The notes below the pieces were generated by a model. The model was not told the DNA's origin, ran no database searches, and was given only the letters and a program-made list of their open reading frames with translations. From assembly GCA_037043455.1 (NCBI GenBank), contig JAWPHD010011447.1, forward strand, positions 1 through 64,000: 64,000 nt of DNA. The letters are read 5' to 3'. Positions 48,781-59,099 of the stretch are shown piece by piece (position 1 is the stretch's first letter; every line of letters begins with the position of its first letter). The DNA comes from Cyrtodaria siliqua. Taxonomy: Eukaryota > Mollusca > Bivalvia > Adapedonta > Hiatellidae. A program made the translations under genes and the position numbers.

Positions 48781-48959
48781 GACACCATGGAGAGAACTGT
48801 AACTATGGAGAGAACTGTAACTAATGTTGTAATAACTTGTAGTTCAATCCATTTGCATATGTTTCTATGAATATTGTGATGTTGAATTGATGTATTGTAA
48901 CATATCTGCAATAAAATATTATTAAATTAAAAAAAAAAAAAAAAAAAAAAAGACACCAT
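48781..48959. repeat. 8-bp target-site duplication
   Basis: gacaccat occurs at 48781-48788 and 48952-48959, directly flanking the poly-A-tailed insertion. Confidence 0.85.
48789..48951 (+). mobile_element. Poly-A-tailed retroinsertion in the minor capsid gene
   Basis: 163 bp on the plus strand ending in 23 A (48929-48951), with a polyadenylation signal aataaa at 48910-48915. A short direct repeat (ggagagaactgtaact) begins it. It is either the 3' end of a LINE or a truncated copy of a host mRNA; there is too little sequence to tell. Confidence 0.88.
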
Positions 48960-49680
48960 TAAGATTAATAATTTTGCCGGAGAAGTCAGTAATGTAAATA
49001 TTAATACTGTTAATGATTGTTTTGTTTATTTCACATGACCCAACTCTTATCGGTTCATCTTTAAAAGGATACGATCTCGTAAGGTCAGCTGTACTTATTT
49101 CATAAATAACATCACCGTATGATCCATCAACAATATAATTACTTATCAAGTCACAGTGAATATATAATGTATCGATAGAATTTGTTATGTTTGGCGTTAC
49201 AGTTCCAAATTTAGTTTTTCTAATAACATCTTTGTCAAGCCCAATTAAAGTGTGAAAGTTTGATTCTCTTAAATCAAGTACGAAAATACCATAAATGGTA
49301 ACTAAACATATGAAACTTGATAAATCAAACTCAATTCTTATCGGGATAGGTGAGATATCGGGTAAATCACCGTTTACAGCCAAAGTTTCTTTTATGTAAG
49401 TATCAATATCAGCATAATTGTAGTTTCAATTTGCAAAATTAATAGTTTTCCAATCTATTCCATTGTGATACCTTATCACTTTGTTATTAAAATCTTCACT
49501 AATATTATACCATAAGTAAGTCATAGAAATAATCTTATCAAGTCCAATTCCATACTGTTTGTTTTTGCCTAATACTAATGGTCTATCAAATACAGTTGTA
49601 AAATTACTCGGTGTATTTGAGCTATTAATTATTGAAGCTTTTTCTGATGATAAATCAATTTTTTGTTCCATAATATAGGA

Positions 49681-49688
49681 TAGATTAT
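49681..49688 (-). promoter_or_regulatory. Promoter-like motif of the minor capsid gene
   Basis: ATAATCTA, then nine bases (tcctatatt), then the ATG at 49671. The fibre-like gene ends at 49702, so here the stop lies just outside the motif. Confidence 0.6.
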
Positions 49689-49920
49689 TTTTTTGCTAAA
49701 ATTAATCACCTTTGTAATACAGTTTGAAACTTGATTTTTTAAAATTGAAAACTTGAGTAGTGTGAGATCTTATGGATGTAAAGATGGTCCAATAATGAGA
49801 TTTCGGAAGATATGCTTCAAATGTTCCTTTTAGTATTCGTTTACCATTTTTATTTTTGTTTGAGCATGTGACTCATCAGTACGATCTGCATTAAAGAAAC
49901 TAAAATATTCTATATCAATA

Positions 49921-51600
49921 AGGATACAAATATCGGACAGGGAAAGCAGCATTCAAGGACGACAGTCAACCACAAAACACAAAAACAAACACGCAAACAG
50001 ACAAACGAAAAGGCAAAAGTAATAAAAAATGCAAACGACATCACAAACACAAAAGGGTTGACAATAGGACTACCGCCTTGGAACGGTCAGTGGCAAAGTA
50101 GGCCACTGGGGGTTTAAACCGGTTCTAGGGTGCATCAAAACTCACACTTACCCTACTGTCATCCCATTAAAACAGGACAGTGTAAATAAAGAAATCCCCG
50201 CCATGATCTAAACTCTAACCAACAAGGCAGCATCAATAGGCAATATAAGTAAAACACAAATATGCTCGTGTAAATATAATACAAAAAAACAATAGCCTAG
50301 AAAGCCACAATGAAGGTACTCAATGACTTGGCAGAAGCCAGATTATGAGAATACACCATTAAGGGCACGACAAGAAAGAACATGGACAAACATCAAACGC
50401 CACCTTCCCAATGGGCTTTAGGTAGGCGTCATCATAGGGTCCACAGCCTGTCCGGTCATCGTACAATTAAAGAGGAAAGCATAGTGGCGAACTGTAAAAG
50501 GGTCCACCACCAAGCATGCAGTACGTTGCAAAATGATAGGGTCATAACCTCTTTTGATAAACTTTTTAACAAGTTTAACAAAGATAGTATGAAAGTGATC
50601 ATGACCAAGAATCTTACGAAGTTTATAAATCACATCACCATAGAAGTCAGGTTGTGATAATCCTTGTCGCAGAAGAGTCCTTAAATAACAATTATATTTG
50701 GAAAGAAGATCAGGGTTACGATAATAAAATTTTGCAAAGGTTTTACGAAGTTTATGGTAACGGTAACCCTGATTGAGTAACTTTTTAGTTATACAAAGAT
50801 TACGAATATTAAAGTCCTCAACTCGAGTACAAGCTCTAGAAAAACGAATGAGTTGAGACGGATACACCCCATAAGAAGTTGCTCGGGGAACATCCCCATC
50901 CAAGTGGGGATAATTAACAATGTCAAAATTAAAATCATCTCTCTTGTTATAGATTATGCTAATTATTTTACCATTTTCAATCGAGAGATCTAAATCAAGA
51001 AAAGAAGCGTTATTATCAGATATATTTTCTTTATTAAGCCGAAGTTATTTAGGATAAATATTATGAACCATAGTTTGAAAGAAAGGGTTGTCAATGTTCA
51101 GTATGTCATCCAGATACCGAGAGGTGTCATTAAAAGCTTCAATAACATCTGCCTGGGTATCTGGTGAAAGACCCAACATGAAATCCCTTTCATAGCAAAA
51201 TAAAAACAAATCTGCGACAAGTGGTGCACAGTTCGTACCCATAGGGATACCAACAATTTGTCTATAAACGGTGGTACCATACCTGACGAAAATATTATCT
51301 AATAGGAAGATGAGTGCTTAACAAACTTCATAGCAAGTCCACATAGTATAATTGTCTAAACTGCCGTTAGTGAAAAACGCTTTAATATTATTACATGCCA
51401 AAAATGTAGTATTTTCTCTAGCGAATGTTTTTTGAATAAGAGAAATTAGCTTGTCTTTAATAAGATGATGTGGTAAGGTTGTATATAGTGTAGAGAAGTC
51501 ATAAGTACTTATTGATGAAACTAGACCTTTATTGAACATTTTATCAAGAACGTCTCCTGAATTTTTTATAGACCAAAATAAATTAATGTCTGTATTTGTA
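49921..51600 (-). mobile_element. 5'-truncated retroelement with RT and 3' UTR
   Basis: Inserted in the fibre gene on the same strand. It includes the RT pseudogene (about 51600-50418) and a 3' UTR (50417-49925). Related UTR fragments lie at 38440-38640 (+), 39190-39475 (-) and perhaps 3575-3635 (-). There is no poly-A tail and no clear target duplication. Confidence 0.8.
50418..51600 (-). pseudogene. Reverse transcriptase pseudogene (unassigned, possibly Penelope-like)
   Basis: Blocks in order: STYDFSTLYTTLPHHLIKDK (palm start, first catalytic Asp), GIPMGTNCAPLVADLFLFCY, the YxDD box in RYLDDILNI, then FNFDIVNYPHLDGDVPR, GVYPSQLIRFSR and YRYHKLRKTFAKFY, ending near RTACLVVDPFT. All lie in one frame, with stop codons near 51317 and 51046. 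The N-terminal part of the RT is missing. This RT type is common in invertebrate genomes; it lacks the LINE endonuclease arrangement and recalls Penelope-like enzymes, but the assignment is uncertain. The frame is continuous upstream with the fibre gene, giving a chimeric open frame 52067-51318. Confidence 0.85.
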
Positions 51601-52714
51601 ACTGTATATGCAAGGTCTGCTTCAACTATATAACGTCCGGGTTTTACAATCATGGAGCTACCACTATCAACATATTCTCGCCTTTTTATAAATGAATTGG
51701 CTACAGGAGTAAACGCTTCGAAAAAATTCTTACTTTTGGTTCTTTCGAGTGGTTTTCGTGTCGCATATGATGCATGACCAACTCTATCCCGCATAATACT
51801 TATTTCATCTATTGTATATTCAAACAGTAGAATCCGACTCAAATAGTCTACTATTACTTTCAACCCATCAATTATACCAAGAACTGCTGTGTGCCGGCTA
51901 TCAGACTTTTGATTATGCTCTTTAAGAGAAGCTATTTCGCTATCAAAAGCTTTGCTTCTTTCATCCTGAGCAGCCTTTAATTGCTTCGAAGCATCAATAG
52001 CAGTCTCAAGTTTATCAGTGTCAACCAGTTTGCTCATTGCAGTCTCCAGCGACTTACCGTCAACCATTTTCTTTTTGATATCGGCAACGTAAGTGTTTAT
52101 CTGCTCATTTAATATTTTAATTTGAGTTATTTCTTCAGGTAAAAGCAGTTCTCATTTGTTTTGAAGCATCAGCAATAGCAGTTTCTAGTTCATTGTTATC
52201 AACCATTTGTTTGTTGATTTCTCCAATCAGTGTATTAATATTTCGAACACCAGATCTTTTTTGTTCACTTAATTTCTTGTAGTTTGCACTATCTTCTAAT
52301 CCATATTCTTTATTTTCTAGCTCTTTTAGAGCATCACTCAAAAGTTTTATTTCATCTTAACTTTGTTTGTATTTGAATTAGTTTATCATCAACGCCTGTT
52401 GTTAAATTTGTTATCATGTCTGGAATTTTATCAATATTATAATCATGTATGATCTTTGCTACTCTTCTTACAGTAAATTGCTTTGTTGCTGTATCATCTG
52501 GTTTGTCTGGATTACCAACATTGGTGATTTTATTATTATTCATGTTAAGATCACTTCTCAAAATGTTTTCCTGGTTTTTGCCTTTGTTAAGATAATTAAC
52601 CAGATGTTTGTGTTTTACATACTCAGAAAGCACAATACCAAAATTTGTAATATTAACACTGCCAGTCGTAACTTTCTCACCAAGATCGTTAAAAAGTCCC
52701 ATTATATATGATAT

Positions 52715-52726
52715 GATTAGATTAAA
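52715..52726 (-). promoter_or_regulatory. Promoter-like motif of the fibre gene
   Basis: TTTAATCTAATC, then 12 nt (atatcatatata), then the ATG at 52702. The ATPase stop codon (52722-52724) lies inside the motif. Confidence 0.65.
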
Positions 52727-53362
52727 TTTCACCAATGAAGTTACGTTTTACTAACTTTCTAGGACTATCAAGATACAGAAAGTCGTACTGCTTGTCAGTT
52801 GCTTTTTTAAACTGATCTTTGCTGACATCTTGTTCGTTTGAAAGCATACCCAGCTCACGATTAACTGGAGTTACAAAGAAGATGTAATGAGAGCAATTCA
52901 ACCGAATGTCTTTGGGAGTTTTATAATAAGATTGAGATAAATAAATTACACAACACTTTTTATGTCTTCCCTGGATGAAATAATTAATAATATCATTTTG
53001 ATTACGTTCACAAACATAATCATCAAAAATGGTCTTCTGATTATCTGAATCCAAGCCACTCATGGGATAACTTCATCATTTGAGCATTTTAGTATGTCTT
53101 CGACTGGGATTTTATTCTTTTTTGCTATCTTTTCAAGTTTTTGTGACAAGACCTTATACTTTGACTGCTCTAAGTTTTTAGCAAACAAGTAAATCTTGTC
53201 ATAGTAAACTAAAGGTTTCAGCAACGTGTGAACTTATGTGTTTGTTTTGTCAGATCCTGAATTACCACAAATTAACATTCTAAAACAACAGTCTGGCATA
53301 AATTTTCATATTTGTTTAAATTTACCGTTTTCTGTCTTCATATCATAGTTTGGAATTTGCAT
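52722..53362 (-). pseudogene. FtsK/HerA-type DNA packaging ATPase
   Basis: ATG at 53362. The P-loop region reads FRMLICGNSGSDKTNT (about 53290): the Gly before the conserved Lys is replaced by Asp, so the Walker A motif is damaged. The Walker B region is QKTIFDDYV (about 53030). After it come CCVIYLSQSYY and a C-terminal region ending FIGEI. Breaks: stops near 53306 and 53236 and a frameshift near 53065. Size (about 213 codons) and order match Polinton A32-like packaging ATPases, which pump DNA into the capsid. Confidence 0.85.
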
Positions 53363-53373
53363 TATAATAATAC

Positions 53374-53382
53374 TTAGATAAT
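53374..53382 (-). promoter_or_regulatory. Promoter-like motif of the ATPase gene
   Basis: ATTATCTAA on the minus strand (one mismatch to the common form), then 11 nt (gtattattata), then the ATG at 53362. Confidence 0.5.
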
Positions 53383-53413
53383 ACTTGTCTTAACTTATCT
53401 TAACTTATCTTAT

Positions 53414-53423
53414 TTTAATCTAA
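53414..53423 (+). promoter_or_regulatory. Promoter-like motif of the divergent plus-strand ORF
   Basis: TTTAATCTAA on the plus strand, then 13 nt (ccttatattatac), then an ATG at 53437. The motif thus faces both ways across the ATPase/ORF boundary. Confidence 0.6.
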
Positions 53424-53436
53424 CCTTATATTATAC

Positions 53437-53726
53437 ATGTCTTTGTTAAAATGAAAAGAATTAGCAGATAAAAGCAAAAAGCGAGTGAGCTTGTCAAAGA
53501 ATACGAGAATAGAGTTACCCGAAAAAGACTCGAAAAAGGAGCTAGCCGTGATTTATACACAGAAGTATTTAAACCTGTAACTATCGAAATAACAGAGCAA
53601 ACAAGGCGGCTAGCTGAACATTTGATTACCCTTCCAGAAATACGTCAACAGTTGGCTCTTCTTCCTGAGGCAATACGTCCACAATTAGGCACAATACATT
53701 GTATCAGAAATAGAATACAAACTTAA
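53437..53726 (+). pseudogene. Divergent plus-strand Polinton ORF, truncated
   Basis: A frame of about 92 codons (53451-53726) with a TAA at 53469-53471. Its spacing to the promoter-like motif instead points to the ATG at 53437, 14 nt earlier and out of frame, so a one-base indel is likely. The product is charged and probably helical (ELVKEYENRVTRKRLEKGAS, then LITLPEIRQQLALLPEA). In Polintons a gene of this orientation commonly sits between the ATPase and the polymerase; that comparison is from memory. The end at 53726 may be the truncation point of the element. Confidence 0.55.
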
Positions 53727-53729
53727 AAG

Positions 53730-53900
53730 GTGACAAATGCTTCACACATTGATACAATTCAGAATATGACTCGACACAATGTTGCATTGTAAATCTTACA
53801 AATGTATTATAGCACATACTTTGTATCAGCAATTGAAAACATACCAAATGAGAGACAAATGCCTCACACATTGATACAAATCAGAATATGACTAGAAAAA
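53730..53900 (+). repeat. Direct repeat at the right edge of the Polinton
   Basis: A block of about 50 bp (gacaaatgcttcacacattg, then gatacaa-tcagaatatgact) occurs at about 53734-53785 and again at about 53850-53895. Its link to the element end is unclear. Confidence 0.65.
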
Positions 53901-54192
53901 ATCGAGTGACCACAAATACAACCACAAGCTTCCTTTCCATAGCCTTTCCATATAAGTGTTACCTACACAGCAAGTTTTATTGCAATATCTCATTGATAAT
54001 TAAAGTTATTGAGCGTAAGCATTGCAAAGCCCTTTAGTACTTCCAAAGTTAGGACTTCAATCCATTTGACTCATGTGACCTTTGATCTGCAAATGTTTGA
54101 CCTTTGAGTCTACCATGTGTCTACATTCCCTTTAATAAACAATATGATTTCACTCTTAAGAGGGTAGAGGGTTGTTCCAACAACCAATTTTC

Positions 54193-54420
54193 CACTTAAT
54201 TTTCATCCTGTGATGGAGGCTGGTCCAACATTTCACCTAACTGACTGCAGTACCCTGGATGACTTAGCATGCTGTACGAGGCAGAGCATTCTCCTCTTCT
54301 TCCATGGCCACCCACAAACATGCAGTCCTCCTCTTTGAATAGTTCACCACAAGATCTGCAAGCCACTATATCAAAGAAACGAAAGCGCTCCTTATGTTTC
54401 ATCCAAAATGATTTTGGCCG
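54193..54420 (-). CDS. Possible terminal exon of an unknown gene
   Basis: A minus-strand open frame (54196-54402) extends upstream to an acceptor-like ttcttcttattttcaaag near 54430. The product has a Cys-x2-Cys-x8-Cys-x11-Cys pattern (CRSCGELFKEEDCMF and GHGRRGEC), suggesting a small zinc-binding fold, and ends with an acidic tail. I do not recognise the family. Other exons would lie at higher coordinates and were not found; the satellite begins 500 bp away, so it may be a lone fragment. Confidence 0.35.
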
Positions 54421-54430
54421 TAAACCTTTG

Positions 54431-54925
54431 AAAATAAGAAGAAAACGTGTTTACACTTCATGTAAACCTTTTCAATCCTTCGTCAAAATCCGGACAATTA
54501 AAATAAATTAATGCAACTTACTGCTCTTTGTAACACATTAACATATTTATCAAACATACATTCGTATGAAGTTGCTATCTATTAGTATTTATCATATTTA
54601 TTCATAGCTAGCTTGTCATAAACGTTTATCCTTTAAACTTATAGAAATATTTGTGATTGAAATTTGCATACTTGAGCTTAAGTCTAAGAATATTCTCACG
54701 AATGGTTGATGAATTCAAGGCCAGGCCGATAAAAGGAACATACACACGCAGTTTTGTTATCATCACATCAATAACGGGTGAGATTCTGAACCTGTACCCT
54801 AAACAAAACGCGACACATATTTTGATGAAAGTCGCAGTGGAACTAACTTGTGTTCACTAATATCGGGTAAATAACACTGAGCAGAAGTTATACCAACAAG
54901 AGAACCTGCATCACTCTACTGACTA
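54431..54925. other. Non-coding interval
   Basis: No gene supported. A 67-codon plus-strand frame at 54657-54860 has no motif. Confidence 0.45.
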
Positions 54926-54927
54926 AA

Positions 54928-57900
54928 ATGGTAGTAGCCACCAACATACATGAAACTATTAAGGTAGTAGCCACCACAGTATATTGCCAATAGAAAGGAA
55001 GTAGACACCAAAGTACATTGACACTAGGAATGAAGTAGGCACCAAAGCAAATGGGCACTAGAAAGGTCGTTGTCACCAACGAACATGAGTACTAGGACGG
55101 CAGTAGCTACCAACGTACATGGGCACTAGTAAGGTAGTAGCCACTCAAGTACATGGGCACTAGGAAGGTAGTAGCAGCCAAAGTACATAGGCACTAGTAA
55201 GGTAGAAGCCACCAAAGGACATTGGCACTAGGATGGCAGTAGCCAGCACAGTACATGGGCACTAATATGGTAGTAGCCACCAAAGTACATGGGCACTAGG
55301 AAGGTAGTAGCCATCACAATATATGGGCACTAGTAAGGCAATAGCCATTAAAACATATTGGCACCAGTAAGGCAGTAGCTATCAAAATCCATAGGCACTT
55401 GTAAGGAAGTAGCCACCAAAGTCAACGGGCACTAGTAAGGTAGTAGCCACTAAAGTATATGGGCAACAGTATGTTAGCAGCCATCAAAGTAGATTGGCAC
55501 TAGTAAGGTAGTAGCCACAAAAGTACATGGGCAATAGGAAGGTAGTAGCCACCACAGTACATGGGCACTAGTAAGTTAGTAGCCACCAATGTACATCGGC
55601 ACGAGGAAGATAGTAGCCACCAAAGTACATGGGCACTAGGATGGCAGTAGCCAACAAAGTACATGGGCACTAGGAAGGTAGTAAACTCCAAAGTATATTG
55701 GCACCAGTAAGGTAGTAGCTACCAAAATCCATGGGCACTATTAAGGACGTAGCCACCAAAGTTCATGGGCAGTAGTAAGGTAGTAGGCACCAAAGTCCAT
55801 GGGCACTAATAAGATAGTAGCCACCAAAGTATATTGGCAATAGTAAGTTAGTAGCCACTAAGGTAGTAGCTGCCAAAGTAGATTGGCATTAGTAAGGTAG
55901 TAGACACCAAGGTGCATTGGTACTAGTAAGGTAGTAACTACCAAAGTAGATTGGCACTAGTAAGGTAGTAGCCACCAAAGTACATTCGCACTAGTACTGA
56001 GTGGACACCAAAGTACATGGGCACTGGTAAGGTAGTAGTCAACAAAGTACAAGGGCACTAGGAAGGCTAATAAAGTCCCTTGACACTAGTAAGATAGTAG
56101 CCACCAAAGTAAATGGGCACTAGTAAGGTAGTAGCCCCCAAAGTATATGGGCAGTAGTAAGGTAGTAGGCACCAAAGTCCATGGGCACTAGTAAGATAGT
56201 AGCCACCAAAGTATATTGGCATTAGTAAGGTAGTAGCCACCAAAGTGCATTGGTACTAGTAAGGTAGTACCTACCAAAGTAGATTGGCACTAGTAAGGTA
56301 GTAGCCACCAAGGTACATTCGCACTAGCACTGAGTGGGCACCAAAGTACATGGGCACTAGTAAGGTGGTAGCCACCAAAGTACATGGGCACTAGTAAGGT
56401 AGTAGCCACCAAAGTACATGGGCAATAGGAAGGTAGTAGCCACCAAAGTACATAGGCACGAGTAAGGCAGTAGCCACCAAAGAACATGCGTACTAGTAAG
56501 GTGGTAGCCACCAAAGTCCATGGGCACTATAAAGGTAGTAGCCACCAAAGTCCATTGGCACTAGTAAGGTAGGATCCATCATAGTAGATTAGTACTAGTA
56601 AGGTAGTAGCCACCAAAGTCCATGGGCACTAGTAAGGTAGTAGCCACCAACATGAATGGGCACTAGTAAGGTAGTTGCCATCAAAGTCCATGGGCAGTAG
56701 TACGATAGTAGCCACCAAAGTGCATTGGTACTAGTAAGGTAGTAGCTACCAAAGTAGATTGGCACTAGTAAGGTAGTAGCCACCAAAGTCCATGGGCACT
56801 AGTAAGGTAGTAGCCACCAACATGAATGGGCACTAGTAAGGTAGTAGCCATCAAAGTAGATTGGCACTAGTAAGGTAGTAGCCACCAAAGTGCATTGGTA
56901 CTAGTAAGGTAGTAGCTACCAAAGTAGATTGGCACTAGTAAGGTAGTAGCCACCAAAGTGCATTGGTACTAGTAAGGTAGTAGCCACTAAAGTCCATGTG
57001 CACTAGTAAAGTTGTAGCCACCAAAGTGCGTTGGTAGTAGTAAGGTAGTAGCCAACAAAGTACATGGGCATTAGGACGGCAGTGGCAACCAAAAAAGACT
57101 GGCACTAGTAAGGTAGTAGCCACGAAAGTACATTGGCACTAGGAAGGTAGTAGCCGCCAAAGTACATGGGCACTAGTAAGGTAGTAGCCACCAAAGTAGA
57201 TTGACACTAGTAATGTAGTATCCACCAAAGTGCATTGGTACTAGTAAGGTAGTAGCCATCAAAGTAGATTGGCACTAGTAAGGTAGTAGCCACCAAAGTG
57301 CATTGGTACTAGTAAGGTAGTAGCCATCAAAGTGCATTGGTACAAGTAAGGTAGTAGCTACCAAAGTAGATTGGCACTAGTAAGGTAGTAGCCACCAAAG
57401 TGCATTGGTACTAGTAAGGTAGTAGCCAACAAGGTACATTGGCACTAGTAAGGTAGTAGCCACCAAAGTACATTGGCACTAGTAAGGTAGTAGCCACCAA
57501 AGTCCATGGGCACTAGCAAGGTAGTAACGACCAAAGTCCATGGACACTATAAAGGTAGTAGCCACCAAAGTCCATGGCCACTAGTAAGGTAGTAGCCACC
57601 AACATCAATTGGCACTAGTAAGGTAGTTGCCATCAAAGTACATGCAGTAGTAAGGTAGTAGCCACCAAAGTGCATTGGTACTAGTAAGGTAGTAGCTACC
57701 AAAGTAGATTGGCACTAGTAAGGTAGTAGCCACCAAAGTGCATTGGTACTAATAAGGTAGAAGCCAACAAAGTAGATGGGCACTAGGATGGCAGTGGCAA
57801 CCAAAGTAGATTGGCACTAGTAAGGTAGTAGCCACCAATGTACATTGGCACTATTAATGTAGTAGCCACCAAAGTACATTGGTACTATTAAGGTAGTAGC

Positions 57901-58938
57901 CACCGAAGTCCATGGGCACTATAAACGTAGTAGCCACCAAAAGCCATGGGCACTAGTAAGGTAGTAGCCACCATAGTATATTAGTACTAGTAAGGTAGTA
58001 GCCACCAAAGTGCATTGGTACTAGTAAGGTAGTAGCCAACAAAGTACATGGGCACTAGGACGGCAGTAGCCACCAAAATATATTGACACTAGTAAGGTAG
58101 TAGCCACCAAAGTACATTTGCACTAGTAAGGTAGTAGCCACCAAAGTCCATGGGCACTAGTAAGGTAGTAGCCGCCAAAGTCCATGGGCATTATAAAGGT
58201 AGTAGCCACCAAAGTCCATGGGCACTAGTAAGGTAGTAGCCACCATAGTAGATTAGTACTAGTAAGGTAGTAGCCACCAAAGTCCATGGGCAATAGTAAG
58301 GTAGTAGCCACCAACATCAATTGGCATTAGTAAGGTAGTTGCCATCAAAGTCCATGGGCAGTAGTAAGGTAGTAACCACCAAAGTGCATTGGTACTAGTA
58401 AGGTAGTTGCTACCAAAGTAGATTGGCACTAGTAAGGTAGTAGCGACCAAAGTGCATTGGTACTAGTAAGGTAGTAGCCAACAAAGGACATGGGCACTAG
58501 GACGGCAGTGGCAACCAAAGTAGATTGGCACTAGTAAGGTAGTAGCCACCAAAGTACATTGGCACTAGTAATGTAGTAGCCACCAAAGTACATTGGTACT
58601 AGTAAGGTAGTAGCCACCAAAGTCCATGGGCACTGGTAACGTGGTAGCCACCAAAGTAGAGTGACGCTAGTAATGTAGTAGCCACCAAAGTGCATTGGTA
58701 CTAGTAAGGTAGTAGCCACCATTGTATATTGGTATTAGTAAGGTAGTAGCCACCAAAGTCCATGAGCACTAGTAAGGTAGTAGCCACCAAAGTCCTTGGG
58801 CACTAGTAAGGTAGTAGCCACCAACGTCCATGGGCACTAGTCAGGTAGTAGCCACCAAAGTAGATTGGCACTAGTAAGGTATTAGCCACCAAAGTACATT
58901 GGTACTATAAAGGTAGTAGCCACCAAAGTCCATGAGCT
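54928..58938. repeat. 34-bp minisatellite, block 1
   Basis: About 118 copies of a 34-bp monomer containing aaggtagtagccaccaaagt followed by a variable 6-bp core and ggcactagt. The main variants are acatgggc, agattggc, gcattggt and ccatgggc. The variants occur in recurring orders (for example 56570-56770 and 58240-58440), so higher-order units exist. Open frames of about 63 residues on the minus strand are by-products. Confidence 0.95.
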
Positions 58939-59099
58939 GGTCAGAAAGTTCGAAGACATTGTGCCTCGAGTCCGTAAATGAACATACAAAATGTGAATCA
59001 AATCAAATCACATTCGGAGAAGATATGCATTTATTTATTATTTTCTACCTGATAACCACACAGTGGGCCTAAATGGGAGGAGCCAAAATCCGAGACCTT

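Larger units (their letters stand above)
48742..49671 (-). pseudogene. Minor capsid (penton-type) protein, interrupted
   Basis: ATG at 49671. The first part (49671-49426) includes SSNTPSNFTTVFDRPLVL and YGIGLDKIISMTYLWYN. A TGA at the end of this part interrupts an otherwise continuous frame. The second part (49383-48952) includes TNSIDTLYIHCDLISN and TADLTRSYPF. About 255 codons in all, as expected for a single jelly-roll Polinton minor capsid. Near its end a poly-A-tailed insertion (48789-48951) breaks the gene; its A run creates an artificial Phe run in the disrupted frame. The original frame continues on the far side of the insertion for about 14 codons to a stop at 48742-48744, 10 bp from the next gene. 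Confidence 0.82.
49702..52702 (-). pseudogene. Fibre-like coiled-coil protein, interrupted by an RT element
   Basis: Likely start is the ATG at 52702. The N-terminal region (MGLFNDLGEKVTTGS, then LNMNNNKITNVGNPDKPDD) resembles the shaft or collar start of phage and adenovirus-like fibres. The middle (52341-51750) is rich in Lys, Glu and Ala with heptad character and a repeated ELETAI-ASKQ phrase, so a trimeric coiled coil is likely. Frameshifts near 52345 and 52135. A globular part (about 51690-51610) follows, and then the frame runs directly into an inserted reverse transcriptase. The C-terminal part resumes at about 49915 and ends with the stop at 49702-49704, with GTFEAYLPKSHYWTIFTSI in it. 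Function (host attachment) is inferred. Confidence 0.65.
44690..53726 (-). mobile_element. Degraded Polinton/Maverick (adintovirus-like) element
   Basis: About 9 kb with a coherent set of Polinton genes: packaging ATPase, fibre-like protein, minor and major capsid proteins, small basic protein, pX/pVI-like protein, adenain-like protease, integrase with chromodomain, and a divergent small ORF. Genes are nearly contiguous (often under 30 bp apart) and most share an upstream motif. Nearly every gene carries stops or frameshifts, so the element is inactive. The protein-primed DNA polymerase B is missing and no terminal inverted repeats were found; the right side is probably truncated near 53.73 kb. 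Two later retroinsertions lie inside (48789-48951 and about 49921-51600). Confidence 0.9.
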
